Source of the DNA: a bacterium
Lineage (GTDB): Bacteria > Zhuqueibacterota > Zhuqueibacteria > Residuimicrobiales > Residuimicrobiaceae
Direction of reading: 5' to 3'
DNA length: 64,000 bases
Assembly (NCBI GenBank): GCA_029565685.1
Contig: JAKQNR010000022.1
Location: 492,035 to 556,034 of the forward strand
Part shown: one piece after another, positions 1-8,722 of the stretch
How positions within the stretch are numbered: the stretch's first letter is position 1
Layout of the letters: each line of letters opens with the position of its first letter
Position numbers and translations under genes: made by a program
The notes under the pieces: model-generated
The model's database searches: none
Seen by the model: only the letters and a program-made list of their open reading frames with translations
What the model was told of the DNA's origin: nothing

Positions 1-354
1 AGTTAAAGAGCTCCAGATGACCTGAGCGACGGGCGCTCCATCCAGCCGGTCCCAGCGGCTTTCCACCGTCTTGGGATCCGGCCGAAATCGGTACGGTCCG
101 ATGATCACCTCTACCTGAGTGGCCCTCAGACCGTTTTGTGGGTCCATGGACAAGGCATGGCGTTTCTGGCCAAACCGGTCCGGGGACATCAGCAGCAATC
201 CGATAGTGGTCAAAGCGTCTGTGGTGCATACCTGCACAGCCCCCAGGATATGTCCGTTTCCGATAAAAAAATAGCCGGTACCCGGCGGATTGGTGATGAC
301 ATCGACTGGTCCGACTTTGGGGTCATCCTGGTGGACGTGTTCTTCCATTTCCAT
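1..354 (-). CDS. Hypothetical protein, N-terminal part only (possible carbohydrate-active enzyme)
   Basis: The - strand is open from an ATG at 354 to the window edge, giving 118 residues without a stop, so the gene runs on beyond base 1. An AAGGA-type ribosome site lies 11 bases before the ATG; a second in-frame ATG is at 348. The start of the protein has a glycine-rich run (NPPGTGYFFIGNGHILGAVQ) like the N-terminal beta domains of some glycoside hydrolases and phosphorylases, but I cannot name the family. There is no signal peptide. It is divergent from a six-hairpin glycosidase-like gene 143 bases away, which suggests a joint carbohydrate role. That role is inferred from the neighbour only. 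Confidence 0.6.
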   Translation of the reverse strand, partial: MEMEEHVHQDDPKVGPVDVITNPPGTGYFFIGNGHILGAVQVCTTDALTTIGLLLMSPDRFGQKRHALSMDPQNGLRATQVEVIIGPYRFRPDPKTVESRWDRLDGAPVAQVIWSSLT

Positions 355-444
355 CTGGCAGTTAATCCTTTCTCCAAAAGTTGCCCAAAAGCTTAAATTA
401 TTCAACCTAAGGCAATAAAGCAAGATAAAAGTAAAGGATTTGTG

Positions 445-473
445 TTGACTGGAAACAGATTATTGGCTAACTT
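445..473 (+). promoter_or_regulatory. Putative promoter of the 498 gene
   Basis: TTGACT at 445-450 is a good -35 match. Seventeen bases later TAACTT (468-473) is a weak -10 match, three of six bases. It lies in the 143-base divergent gap, which otherwise shows only the AGGAG ribosome site before the ATG at 498. Confidence 0.35.
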
Positions 474-497
474 AGAGCCAAGATCAGGAGCACGAAA

Positions 498-2081
498 ATG
501 AAGGAAAAGACTTCGTTACACACCGATCAACCCATCTGGAATGCGCTCTATCCGGCCATTCGCGAATTTTTCCATCATAATTATCTCGATGTGGTGATGG
601 ATGCGAAAAAAATTCGCGGCTATCGTTCGCCGGACGCCCGCTCTATCTGGATACGAGACCACAGCGACATGATGCGCTGCACCAAATATTTCGAAACCGA
701 TCTCACCAGCTGCATCGATCATTTTGCTGAAACCCAAGCGCAAAACGGCCGCATTTTTGATTATTACACCGTATTTCCTGAAAAACTGCCCAGTGAGCGG
801 GAAAATTGGGCCAAGTACGTGCGCGTGCCTGTTGAAGCCGACGTGGAGTACCGTTTCGTCAAGTCCGCGTATCTGGCCTGGCAGGCTACAGGCGATGATC
901 AATGGCTGGCGGGGATTCTGCCTCACCTGGAAAAGGCGCTGCAGTATATTCTGACCCATCCCTGGCGATGGGACAACCGGCGCCATTTGGTCAAACGTCC
1001 TTATACCATCGATACCTGGGATTTCGCTTATTCCGCCGGTCGGCACGAATGGCTGCAGATGCAGATAGATGAAAACACTTTCTGGGGCATCATGCACGGC
1101 GATAACAGCGGGTATTATGAAGCCATGATGATCTTGTCCCAGCTCTATGCGTATTTCGGCAAACGTAAAAAAGCCGCTGAATGGCTCGACCTCGCAAAAA
1201 AACTGCGCAGAAGGATGAATCGCATCTGTTGGAACGGGCGCTTTTATACCCACTTTGTCAAACTGACGCCAGTCACCATACCCGACGTCGATGAGGCGGA
1301 ACAGCTGAGCCTGAGCAATCCCATGGATATTAACCGAGGTGTGGCAGACCATGCACAGGCTGTTTCCATTTTGCGGGAATATCAATCACGGAAGCAAAAG
1401 ACGCATGCCTTTGCAGAATGGTTTTCCATTGATCCTCCTTTTCCAGACGGCTGCTTTGGCGATGAGCTGCTGGTCAAAGGCGCCTATTGCAACGGCGGCA
1501 TCATGCCGCTGGTCGGAGGCGAACTGGCGCGCGCTGCATTCGAACATGGTTACGAATCTTATGGCGTTGCGATACTGCGCCAATATGCAGAGATGATCGC
1601 CCGGGACAAGGCCACCTACTTGTGGTATTTTCCGGATGGCCGCAATAGTACAGCTGAATCCAGCACCAGTCCGGAAGCGCTGCCCACAGATGGGTGGGGT
1701 TCCGGCGCCATGGCCTATGCGCTGATCGAAGGGCTGGCCGGCGTCGTTGACCGTCAAAAATCCTTCCGCAAAGTCACTCTGTCCCCACGCTGGCCTTCCG
1801 CTGGTGTGGCGGAGGCGCGCATCCATCTGCACTATCCCGCTTCAGACGTAAGCTTTGGCTACGATTACCAGCTAACGGACTCCCAACTGCTGCTGGAGGT
1901 CAATGCCCACAGCAGCGACATTCACTTTCACATTCAACTGCCTGCAGGAAAACGGGTGCGCCAAGTGCTTTGCCGCGACCGGCAACTGCCTTTCCGCCTG
2001 AGCAAAGTGGAATCGACCCCGTATGTTGATTTTTCCCGCCACATGAAAAGCCCTGGAGGCGTAAAAATTGTTTTTAAGTGA
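498..2081 (+). CDS. Six-hairpin glycosidase-like protein
   Basis: A 527-residue protein with no signal peptide, so probably cytoplasmic. Its overall look is that of the (alpha/alpha)6-barrel glycosidases (glucoamylase, trehalase and cellobiose phosphorylase-type folds): a WIRD motif near residues 51-54, paired Trp/Tyr-rich helices, a GDNSGYYEAM stretch at 201-210, and a GGxxPLVGGE segment in the second half, followed by a short beta-rich C-terminal domain after about residue 420. The exact GH family and substrate are not clear to me. The start has an AGGAG ribosome site 7 bases upstream. It heads a co-directional group of four genes and touches the next gene's reading frame, so an operon degrading or remodelling a glycoside is likely. 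Confidence 0.7.
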   Translation: MKEKTSLHTDQPIWNALYPAIREFFHHNYLDVVMDAKKIRGYRSPDARSIWIRDHSDMMRCTKYFETDLTSCIDHFAETQAQNGRIFDYYTVFPEKLPSERENWAKYVRVPVEADVEYRFVKSAYLAWQATGDDQWLAGILPHLEKALQYILTHPWRWDNRRHLVKRPYTIDTWDFAYSAGRHEWLQMQIDENTFWGIMHGDNSGYYEAMMILSQLYAYFGKRKKAAEWLDLAKKLRRRMNRICWNGRFYTHFVKLTPVTIPDVDEAEQLSLSNPMDINRGVADHAQAVSILREYQSRKQKTHAFAEWFSIDPPFPDGCFGDELLVKGAYCNGGIMPLVGGELARAAFEHGYESYGVAILRQYAEMIARDKATYLWYFPDGRNSTAESSTSPEALPTDGWGSGAMAYALIEGLAGVVDRQKSFRKVTLSPRWPSAGVAEARIHLHYPASDVSFGYDYQLTDSQLLLEVNAHSSDIHFHIQLPAGKRVRQVLCRDRQLPFRLSKVESTPYVDFSRHMKSPGGVKIVFK

Positions 2082-2173
2082 CCGATCAAAAAAAACGGCG
2101 CAGCGCTCGGCCGCAACCTGCCGATCTCATGCGGTTCAGCGTGCAGACGTCCGGCGACGGGAGAAATAGCATC

Positions 2174-4519
2174 ATGACCGTAACCGAGGCTTTGAATAAA
2201 ATCAGAACGATCTCTTATCCTCTGGATGGCCCGCCCGTTTGCGCTACTTGCGCAGAACTGCTCTCCACGCGAATCCCCGGTGTGGTGTTGGAGGGCAAGA
2301 GGCAGGTTTCCCGGCAAGTGCCGGATGGCGATTTTATGATTACCACCGGTGAGGGCTTGGACCTGCCGATGCAGAGCCACGGCAAGGACAATACATTCTT
2401 CCAATTGAATGAATCCGGTTCCGGATGGCTCTGGTCCAGCAAACCTTATCATCTGTATGCATTATTGCTGGACGTGTTGGAAAACCATGGAGAGGAAGAG
2501 GTCGGCATCTATCGTTCCGGCCTGCTCAAACAACGGGCCTTTCGCTGGCACCGCAGCACCTATGACCATTTTCTCAATCAGGGCGGCCGTCTCGTTCGAT
2601 CTTTTGACGCCGAGCCGTATTTGCGTGAGCTGGCCCGTCTGGGCTTCACCCATGTCGAGGTCAACGGCTTGGCGTTTCCCATGGCACTGGAGTCCGGTCC
2701 CCGCGGCGAAATCTATCCGATGTTTTACACCTACTGCCCGGCGCTGGACCAGTTCGTCTACAGTGAGCTGAATAAGGGCATCTATCCCTACTATTATTTA
2801 TCGGCCAACTTGTGCCGGCTGAAAGAGAACGCCCGTCTGGCTCTCAAATACGGCCTGGTCCCAGGCCTGCTTTGTTTCGAGCCCCGGTCCGTTCCTGAAG
2901 AATTGTTCGACCGATATCCCATGCTGCGGGGCGCGCGGGTCGATCACCCCTTTCGCAGTTTTAAACCGCGCTACAACCTTACAACCGTTCACCCGCAAGT
3001 GCGCGCGCACTATGCTGAAATGATGCGCAAACTGATGCAAGAAGTGCCTCAGCTGGGATATATCGACATCTGGACCAACGACAGCGGCGCCGGCTTTGAG
3101 CACACGAAATCCCTTTATGTGGGCCGCAACGGCGGTGCTTATCTTATACGCGAATGGAAGGACGATGAACAGATCGCACGGTTGGCCGGCGAAAATATCC
3201 TTCAATTCTTCAGGACCCTGCGCGATGCCGCATCAGAGATCAACCCGGACTTTCGCGTTATCACCCGTATGGAATCATTTTACGGTGAACATGAAACCGT
3301 ATGGCAGGGGCTGGGGGATCGCATCGACGTGGAGACCAACTCGCTCTTCGCCGTGGGCTGGCAGTTGCACTACAATCATCCCCGCTACCCTGAGATCAAG
3401 GAGGTCAGCGGCGGCTCTATCTATCAGCATGTGGTGGATCCGCGCGAGCATGCGCCGTTGAATGACTTGATGCGGAGAAATGCGCTCGCTCACTTTAATT
3501 TTTCCTGTGGCACATTCGTTCTCTTTGAACCGCTTTTAGGCATCCCCTATCCCCGGCTGACCTATAACAAAATCAAAGGTATGCAGGAGGCCGGGCTGGA
3601 CTGCCTGGCGCATCAGGGCGGCATGGCGCCCCCTACACTCGTTCCCTTTAACATCAATCTGGAAATCTTGCGCAGTTTTGCAGCCGATCCTTCCATGGAT
3701 TTCCAAACAACCTTGACCCGGTGCGCCAGGCAATGGGCCGGAGAAGCTGATTGTCAGACGCTGCTGTCTGCTTGGGAACTCGCCGAAGAGGCTGTGCTCA
3801 GCTTTCCGCTGTCCATCGGCCTGTATGCAACCTTTGGCTTTACCTGGTTTCGCTTGTGGCAACGGCCGTTTACCCCTAACTTGGCTGCCATCAGCGATGA
3901 AGACCGCGCCTACTATGAAGATTATATCTGCACCACGCCGCACAATCCCAACAACATCGATCTGTCCAAGGACGTGCTTTTCGATCTGGTAACGCCTGAA
4001 CGGTGCGAAGCGGACCTGCAGCGGATGGATGCGAACACCTGGAAGCCCCTCGATCAAGCCATCGTTCTGTTGGGCGAAAAATTGAACACCCAGCTGACGG
4101 AGATCGACGCCGGCTATGTGGTGTATGACCAGTGGATCCGATTGCGCGCCCTTCGCTGCTGGTTGCGAACACAGTACAGCGTTCTGGCCTGGGTGGCGGG
4201 AGTGCACGGTTATCTCCGTGCCAGAGAGGCGGAGGAGAAACAACACTATCGTCAGATGATTCGTTGTATGATGGAACGGGAGATCGAAAATTCTCGGGAT
4301 TTGTATGAGCTGTGGCGGACCGCCAAGGTGGACTTTATGTCTGTGGCGGAACAGGGCGAAACGCCGTTAATCCACGGCAAACGGTTCGGCGATAACCTGC
4401 TCAAGCGCATTCAGCTCATGCAAACGCACATGGAGGATGAACCTGCCATCGAATCGGATTACATCATGAAAAGGTCTGCCCGAATGCTGGGCCAATTTGA
4501 CTTGAACCGAGTGTATTAA
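2174..4519 (+). CDS. Large TIM-barrel glycosidase-like protein
   Basis: This frame is open from a GTG at 2078, which overlaps the previous stop. I prefer the ATG at 2174 (781 residues) because GGGAGA lies 9 bases upstream, whereas the GTG has no well-placed ribosome site. Residues about 1-90 form a beta-rich N-terminal domain. From about 120 the pattern of an arginine- and aromatic-rich strand followed by LARLGFTHVEVNG resembles the barrel start of GH20/GH67-type enzymes. A YIDIWTNDSGAG segment in the middle could hold acidic catalytic residues. The C-terminal third is helical. There is no signal peptide. The family assignment is tentative; a glycosidase acting on an imported oligosaccharide fits the neighbours. 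Confidence 0.6.
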   Translation: MTVTEALNKIRTISYPLDGPPVCATCAELLSTRIPGVVLEGKRQVSRQVPDGDFMITTGEGLDLPMQSHGKDNTFFQLNESGSGWLWSSKPYHLYALLLDVLENHGEEEVGIYRSGLLKQRAFRWHRSTYDHFLNQGGRLVRSFDAEPYLRELARLGFTHVEVNGLAFPMALESGPRGEIYPMFYTYCPALDQFVYSELNKGIYPYYYLSANLCRLKENARLALKYGLVPGLLCFEPRSVPEELFDRYPMLRGARVDHPFRSFKPRYNLTTVHPQVRAHYAEMMRKLMQEVPQLGYIDIWTNDSGAGFEHTKSLYVGRNGGAYLIREWKDDEQIARLAGENILQFFRTLRDAASEINPDFRVITRMESFYGEHETVWQGLGDRIDVETNSLFAVGWQLHYNHPRYPEIKEVSGGSIYQHVVDPREHAPLNDLMRRNALAHFNFSCGTFVLFEPLLGIPYPRLTYNKIKGMQEAGLDCLAHQGGMAPPTLVPFNINLEILRSFAADPSMDFQTTLTRCARQWAGEADCQTLLSAWELAEEAVLSFPLSIGLYATFGFTWFRLWQRPFTPNLAAISDEDRAYYEDYICTTPHNPNNIDLSKDVLFDLVTPERCEADLQRMDANTWKPLDQAIVLLGEKLNTQLTEIDAGYVVYDQWIRLRALRCWLRTQYSVLAWVAGVHGYLRAREAEEKQHYRQMIRCMMEREIENSRDLYELWRTAKVDFMSVAEQGETPLIHGKRFGDNLLKRIQLMQTHMEDEPAIESDYIMKRSARMLGQFDLNRVY

Positions 4520-4582
4520 AAAGGCTTCCGCCAAAGAATGCTGTTTCAGGCTTCCACCATGTTTTTTAGGAGGTAAGGAATA

Positions 4583-5389
4583 ATGCTCGATATTGCCATT
4601 GTAACGGACGAGATCGCTCTGGATATCCGTACCGCCATCGCCGAAGGGCTTAAATTGGGCGTCCGTAAATATGAGTTGCGCTGCATCGGCAGCTATGATA
4701 AAAGGGTGCCGTTTGTAGATCCGGAGGATTATCGGTATGTCTTGGACCTGGTGCAAAAGGGAGCGATCGAGATCACCGCACTTTCTCCCGGCATCTTTAA
4801 GGTCAGGCCATCGGATCAGGCTGCGGTGCAGTCGGTCTTTGAGCAGACGCTCCCCAAGACCATGATCATGGCAAAAGAATTGCGGGCGCCGGTGATCATC
4901 AGCTTCGGCTTTCTCCGTGATGACAGCAAGGAAGAGGCGGTGGTCGATCTGCTGCGTAAAACCGCAGACCTGGTCAACCCAATGGGACTGGTGGTTGCCG
5001 TCGAAAACGAACCCGGCTTTTTTTGCGACTCGGGGCAGACGACCGCCCGTCTGCTGGCCGTGGCCAACCGAGCCAATCTGGGCGCCAACTGGGATCCAGC
5101 CAATGCCATCGGAACCGGAGAAATCCCGTTTCCTGTTGGCTATGAAGCGCTCAAACACTTTATCCGCAACGTGCATGTAAAAGATGCGATCATCGATGCG
5201 CGTCAAGGCTGCAAGCTGCTGGGCGAAGGCGGTGTGAACTGGGCCGGCCAGATCGCCGCCCTGCAGCGGGATGCGTTGGTGGCGCACGTGACGCTGGAAA
5301 CCCATTGCACGCCGCTGTTAGAGTCCACCCAATTTTGTCATCGTCGTCTCCTTGCGCTGATGGCAATGGCGAAGGAGTGGAATGCATGA
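4583..5389 (+). CDS. Sugar phosphate isomerase/epimerase-like TIM barrel protein
   Basis: A 268-residue protein of the xylose isomerase-like TIM barrel superfamily. Strand-end features are visible: TDE after the first strand, PVIISFGF, VAVENEPGFFCDSG with the typical metal-ligand Glu, NWDPANA, HVKDA and TLETHC near the end. Family members isomerise or epimerise sugars or inositols using a divalent metal; the substrate here is unknown. The start is clear (AGGAGG 7 bases before the ATG). The last codons overlap the ATG of the next gene by four bases (ATGA), so translation is probably coupled. Confidence 0.75.
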   Translation: MLDIAIVTDEIALDIRTAIAEGLKLGVRKYELRCIGSYDKRVPFVDPEDYRYVLDLVQKGAIEITALSPGIFKVRPSDQAAVQSVFEQTLPKTMIMAKELRAPVIISFGFLRDDSKEEAVVDLLRKTADLVNPMGLVVAVENEPGFFCDSGQTTARLLAVANRANLGANWDPANAIGTGEIPFPVGYEALKHFIRNVHVKDAIIDARQGCKLLGEGGVNWAGQIAALQRDALVAHVTLETHCTPLLESTQFCHRRLLALMAMAKEWNA

Positions 5390-6543
5390 ACGCTAAAGAG
5401 AGACTGTTGACCGCTCTGGTAAGAGGGGTTCCTGATCGTCTGCCGGTGACCACCCATCATGTGATGCCCTTTTTTCTCGATCACTATATGGGCGGAATCA
5501 CCTATGATGCCTTTTTTGATCATTTCGGCCTGGATCCCATCCGCTGGCTGGAACTGCTCAAACCGGACTCCAGCAAGGGACAGTACTATGATCCGACGCA
5601 GCCAAAGGCGGAAATCTATCATTCCCGTCGGATCATTACCGACAACTGGCGCATCGAGAGAGAGCTGATCAACGATCCCACCTATCGTACCGAGCGCTAC
5701 ATGATCATCACGCCCAAGGGAACGCTCACCACGGTGCTGCAGTCGAACGACTATACCACTTGGGTGGCGGAACGGTTGGTGAAAAACAAACACGAGATCG
5801 AATGGATCGAAGAGTATCTCCCTTCTCCGCTTTGTGATATCGAGACGGTCAACGCCGAGGCCGCGCGATTCGGCGACCGCGGCCTGGTGCGTTCGCATTT
5901 TATCTGTTTTGATCTGTACGGTCAGCCGGGCACCTGGCAGGATGCCGCCTGCCTGTTCGGCATCGATCAACTGATCATGGAGACCTATGATGACCCGCAA
6001 TGGGTGCATCAATTTCTCTCCATCCTTCAGCGACGCAAGCTGGATTTCGCCCGGTCGCTGAAGGGCGCGCACCTGGATCTGCTGGAGCTGGGCGGAGGCG
6101 ACGCCTCTTCCACAGTGATTTCCCCCAAAGTGTTCGAAACGTTCGTGGCGCCCTACGATGCGCCCATCATCGCTGCGGCTCACCAGGCCGGACAGCGGGT
6201 GGTCTATCACACCTGCGGCGGCATGATGCCGCTGCTCGAAATGATCGCCGCCATGCAGCCCGACGCCATGGAGACTTTTACACCGGTGGATATGGGGGGC
6301 GACGTGCGCCTGGCCGAGGCCAAAAAACGCATCGGCGATAAGGTTTGTATGATCGGCGGATTTGATCAATTCCATTATTTTAAAGGCTGTACACCGCAGC
6401 AAACTCGGGCGGAAGTCCGTCGCTGTTTCAACGAAGCGGGCGGCGATGGCGGCTTTATTCTCAGCCCCTCGGACCATTTTTTTGACGCCGACCTGCCGCT
6501 GTTGCAGGCGTTTGCGGACGAAGGAAAAAACTGCTGCTACTAA
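5386..6543 (+). CDS. Uroporphyrinogen decarboxylase-family protein
   Basis: A 385-residue protein related to UroD and to corrinoid methyltransferases of the MtaA/CmuA type. Evidence is the opening RLLTALVRGVPDRLPV, the ELGGGDASSTVISPK segment, HTCGG at the barrel centre, and the late GGFDQ and GGxGGFILSPSDHFF signature. The HTCGG His/Cys pair is a possible zinc site, as in the methyltransferases. No haem gene lies nearby, so true UroD is unlikely. Proteins of this type recur in bacterial sugar clusters with unknown function. The chosen ATG follows GGAG and overlaps the upstream stop; an open frame extends further upstream but inside the previous gene. Confidence 0.75.
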   Translation: MNAKERLLTALVRGVPDRLPVTTHHVMPFFLDHYMGGITYDAFFDHFGLDPIRWLELLKPDSSKGQYYDPTQPKAEIYHSRRIITDNWRIERELINDPTYRTERYMIITPKGTLTTVLQSNDYTTWVAERLVKNKHEIEWIEEYLPSPLCDIETVNAEAARFGDRGLVRSHFICFDLYGQPGTWQDAACLFGIDQLIMETYDDPQWVHQFLSILQRRKLDFARSLKGAHLDLLELGGGDASSTVISPKVFETFVAPYDAPIIAAAHQAGQRVVYHTCGGMMPLLEMIAAMQPDAMETFTPVDMGGDVRLAEAKKRIGDKVCMIGGFDQFHYFKGCTPQQTRAEVRRCFNEAGGDGGFILSPSDHFFDADLPLLQAFADEGKNCCY

Positions 6544-6605
6544 AACCGCGCCGGAAACAAAGCCGGCCGTTCATCATTCCTTGACACTAATAAAGGAATC
6601 CCATT

Positions 6606-7769
6606 ATGGCATTGCAGATCATTCAGTTCTCCAACCAGAGCCAGGAAGATAAACGTTGGCTGAAAAAGTTCATCGACTTTCATTGGCGACACTATGCTGC
6701 GGATCCAGCCTATGTGCCCTTGCTCGATTATGAGTATACAGGCTTTAGACTGTTGGGCATCGTCGGTTTTTTTGAAAAGAAGAATTTATTTTTCAAACAT
6801 GCTGATATGCGTTTTTTCCTTGCCCTGGAAGGGAATACCGTTGTCGGCAGATGCAATGCGTTTGTCAATCACCATCATAATGCTCATTGGCACGATCAAG
6901 TGGGCTTTTTTGGCCAGTTCGAATCCATCGATGACCAATCGGTCGCCGACGCCCTGATCAACGCCGCCGCCGGTTGGCTGAAGAGCAAAGGCATGACCCA
7001 AATACGCGGGCCGCAGAACCTGCCGGTGAACGAAGCGACGCCGGGCTGTCTCATTCAAGGCTTCGAAACGCAACCGGTGGTGTATTATCACTACAACAAG
7101 CCCTATTATGAAAGGCTGTTGCGCAACGCGGGCATGGAATGCGTGAAAAAGGTTAAATCCTGGCAAGTGCCGGTTGACCGTCCCATGGAGGAACAGCTGG
7201 AGCGGGTGGCGCATAAAGTCATCAACCGGTATGAAGTGACCATCGAGAAATGGGGGGAGCGGCCTCTTTCCGTGCGTAAACAAGAAATGTTCGATGTTTA
7301 CAACGATGCTTGGAATGACAATTGGGGATTTGTTCCTTTTACCAAAGAGGAGCTGTATAAAAACGTGGATGATCTGCAATTGATCATGGATAAGGGGCTG
7401 TTCATTTTTCTTTATGTGCGCGGCGAACTGGCCGCTTTCTTCGGCGGCGTGCCCAATATTTTTGAAAAAATGGCGCCTCTGGCCTGTTGCCGTCGTTTTG
7501 AACTGCTGCGCGCTTTGCGTATGCTGCTCAGCAAAGGCCGTATCCGTGGATTTCGCTTGGGATACATGGGGGTGAAACGACGTTTTCGGCGCTTGGGGCT
7601 GGATGGAGTCATGCTCTGGCAGCAGAAACTCTATTCGCAGGAAAAAGGATACGAGTATTGTGATTTTGGCTGGGTGCTGGAGGACAATGTACTGGTGATA
7701 CGCGTTGGTGAACAGATCGGCGGCGCCCAGGTATCCAAAACGTATGCCATCTTCCAAAGAGATCTCTAA
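6606..7769 (+). CDS. GNAT-superfamily-like protein (YghO type)
   Basis: A 387-residue soluble protein. It opens with LKKFIDFHWRHYAADPAYVP, followed by FLALEGNTVVGRCNAFVNHHHN, the acceptor-side strand of an acetyltransferase fold. A second half (residues about 195-380) repeats a GNAT-like pattern with FLYVRGELAAFFGGVPN. This two-lobe layout is that of the E. coli YghO family, whose substrate is not known to me. An AAAGGA ribosome site lies 8 bases before the ATG. It is 62 bases after the sugar cluster and 6 bases before an isomerase-like gene, so it may sit in either unit. Confidence 0.65.
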   Translation: MALQIIQFSNQSQEDKRWLKKFIDFHWRHYAADPAYVPLLDYEYTGFRLLGIVGFFEKKNLFFKHADMRFFLALEGNTVVGRCNAFVNHHHNAHWHDQVGFFGQFESIDDQSVADALINAAAGWLKSKGMTQIRGPQNLPVNEATPGCLIQGFETQPVVYYHYNKPYYERLLRNAGMECVKKVKSWQVPVDRPMEEQLERVAHKVINRYEVTIEKWGERPLSVRKQEMFDVYNDAWNDNWGFVPFTKEELYKNVDDLQLIMDKGLFIFLYVRGELAAFFGGVPNIFEKMAPLACCRRFELLRALRMLLSKGRIRGFRLGYMGVKRRFRRLGLDGVMLWQQKLYSQEKGYEYCDFGWVLEDNVLVIRVGEQIGGAQVSKTYAIFQRDL

Positions 7770-7775
7770 AACATC

Positions 7776-8720
7776 ATGCGAGGAACCATGAACTGCAGTC
7801 GAAGGCGCTTTCTGCAAAACAGCGCTCTTTTCACCCTTGGAACAGGCCTGGCCTGCGGCAGAACCCAAAGCCCTTGGAACGGCTTTCGCTACGCCATGTG
7901 CAATGAATCGATGCAAGGCATGGCCTGGGAAGAACAGTGCCGTCTGGTCGCTGAAGCGGGTTTTAGCGGTATCGAGATCGCCCCTTTCACGCTGGTGAAA
8001 GAAGGGGTGGAGGAATTGACTCCCGTTCTCCGCCGTGACATGGTCCGAACAATGCGCGATCATGGTTTGAGCTGCACCGGACTGCATTGGTTGCTGGTGG
8101 CGCCCCCTGCCGGCCTGCACTGCACGGCTGACGACGCGGCCGTTCGTCGTAGAACCTGGGACTATGTTCATCGCCTGATCGATTTCTGCAGCGATTTAGG
8201 CGGCCCGGTCATGGTCTTCGGTTCCCCGAAACAACGCAGTGCCGGCGATGCGGGCATTTCCGTCGCCGAAGCGGTCCAGCGGCTCACTGAGGGATTGTCC
8301 GGCTGTGCAGAGCATGCGGGTAAAAATCGGGTCAAGATCTTGCTCGAGCCCCTGGATCGTTCGCAGACCGATGTAGTCAATACTCTGGCGCAAGCACTTG
8401 AGGTGGTAAACGCTATTCAGCACCCAGCCATACAGACCATGTTCGATTTTCACAACACACCGGATGAGACCGAACCTCTGGAAGTCCTGGTAAAAATGTA
8501 TTACCCCTATATTCATCATGTGCATGTACAAGAGATGAACGGAAAGCATCTCGGCACAGGCAACGCGGCCAAGGACTTTGTCGCCGCTTTTCAAACTCTC
8601 AAAGATCTGCGCTATAATCAGTGGGTTTCACTGGAAGTCTTTGATTTCACCCCTGGCGCAAAAACCATTGCCGAAGAATCCATGAGAGTTTTGCGGCAGT
8701 TGGAATCAAGTCTCAGCTGA
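7776..8720 (+). CDS. Exported sugar isomerase/epimerase-like TIM barrel lipoprotein
   Basis: A 314-residue protein of the xylose isomerase-like TIM barrel superfamily with an export signal. Residues 6-26 read as a twin-arginine-type leader (SRRRFLQ) with a hydrophobic stretch ending in a LAC lipobox, so the mature enzyme is probably membrane-anchored outside the cytoplasm. The barrel shows EAGFSGIEIAPF, ILLEPLDR with the metal Glu, DFHN, HVQEMNGKHLG and SLEVFDF. The start is uncertain: ATG 7776 has only a weak site, while ATG 7788 has AGGA just 3 bases away. The next gene starts 2 bases after its stop. Confidence 0.75.
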   Translation: MRGTMNCSRRRFLQNSALFTLGTGLACGRTQSPWNGFRYAMCNESMQGMAWEEQCRLVAEAGFSGIEIAPFTLVKEGVEELTPVLRRDMVRTMRDHGLSCTGLHWLLVAPPAGLHCTADDAAVRRRTWDYVHRLIDFCSDLGGPVMVFGSPKQRSAGDAGISVAEAVQRLTEGLSGCAEHAGKNRVKILLEPLDRSQTDVVNTLAQALEVVNAIQHPAIQTMFDFHNTPDETEPLEVLVKMYYPYIHHVHVQEMNGKHLGTGNAAKDFVAAFQTLKDLRYNQWVSLEVFDFTPGAKTIAEESMRVLRQLESSLS

Positions 8721-8722
8721 CC

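Noticed and set aside
136..396. Open frame on the + strand at the left edge
   Set aside because: It lies antisense to a continuous - strand frame with a ribosome site (1-354), which has more natural residue content.
2078..2173. GTG start at 2078 for the large glycosidase-like gene
   Set aside because: The overlap with the previous stop is attractive, but there is no well-placed ribosome site, while ATG 2174 has GGGAGA at 9 bases.
6786..8171. Long - strand frame of 461 codons
   Set aside because: It covers two well-supported + strand genes and its protein is His- and Gln-rich without any domain, typical of an antisense shadow.
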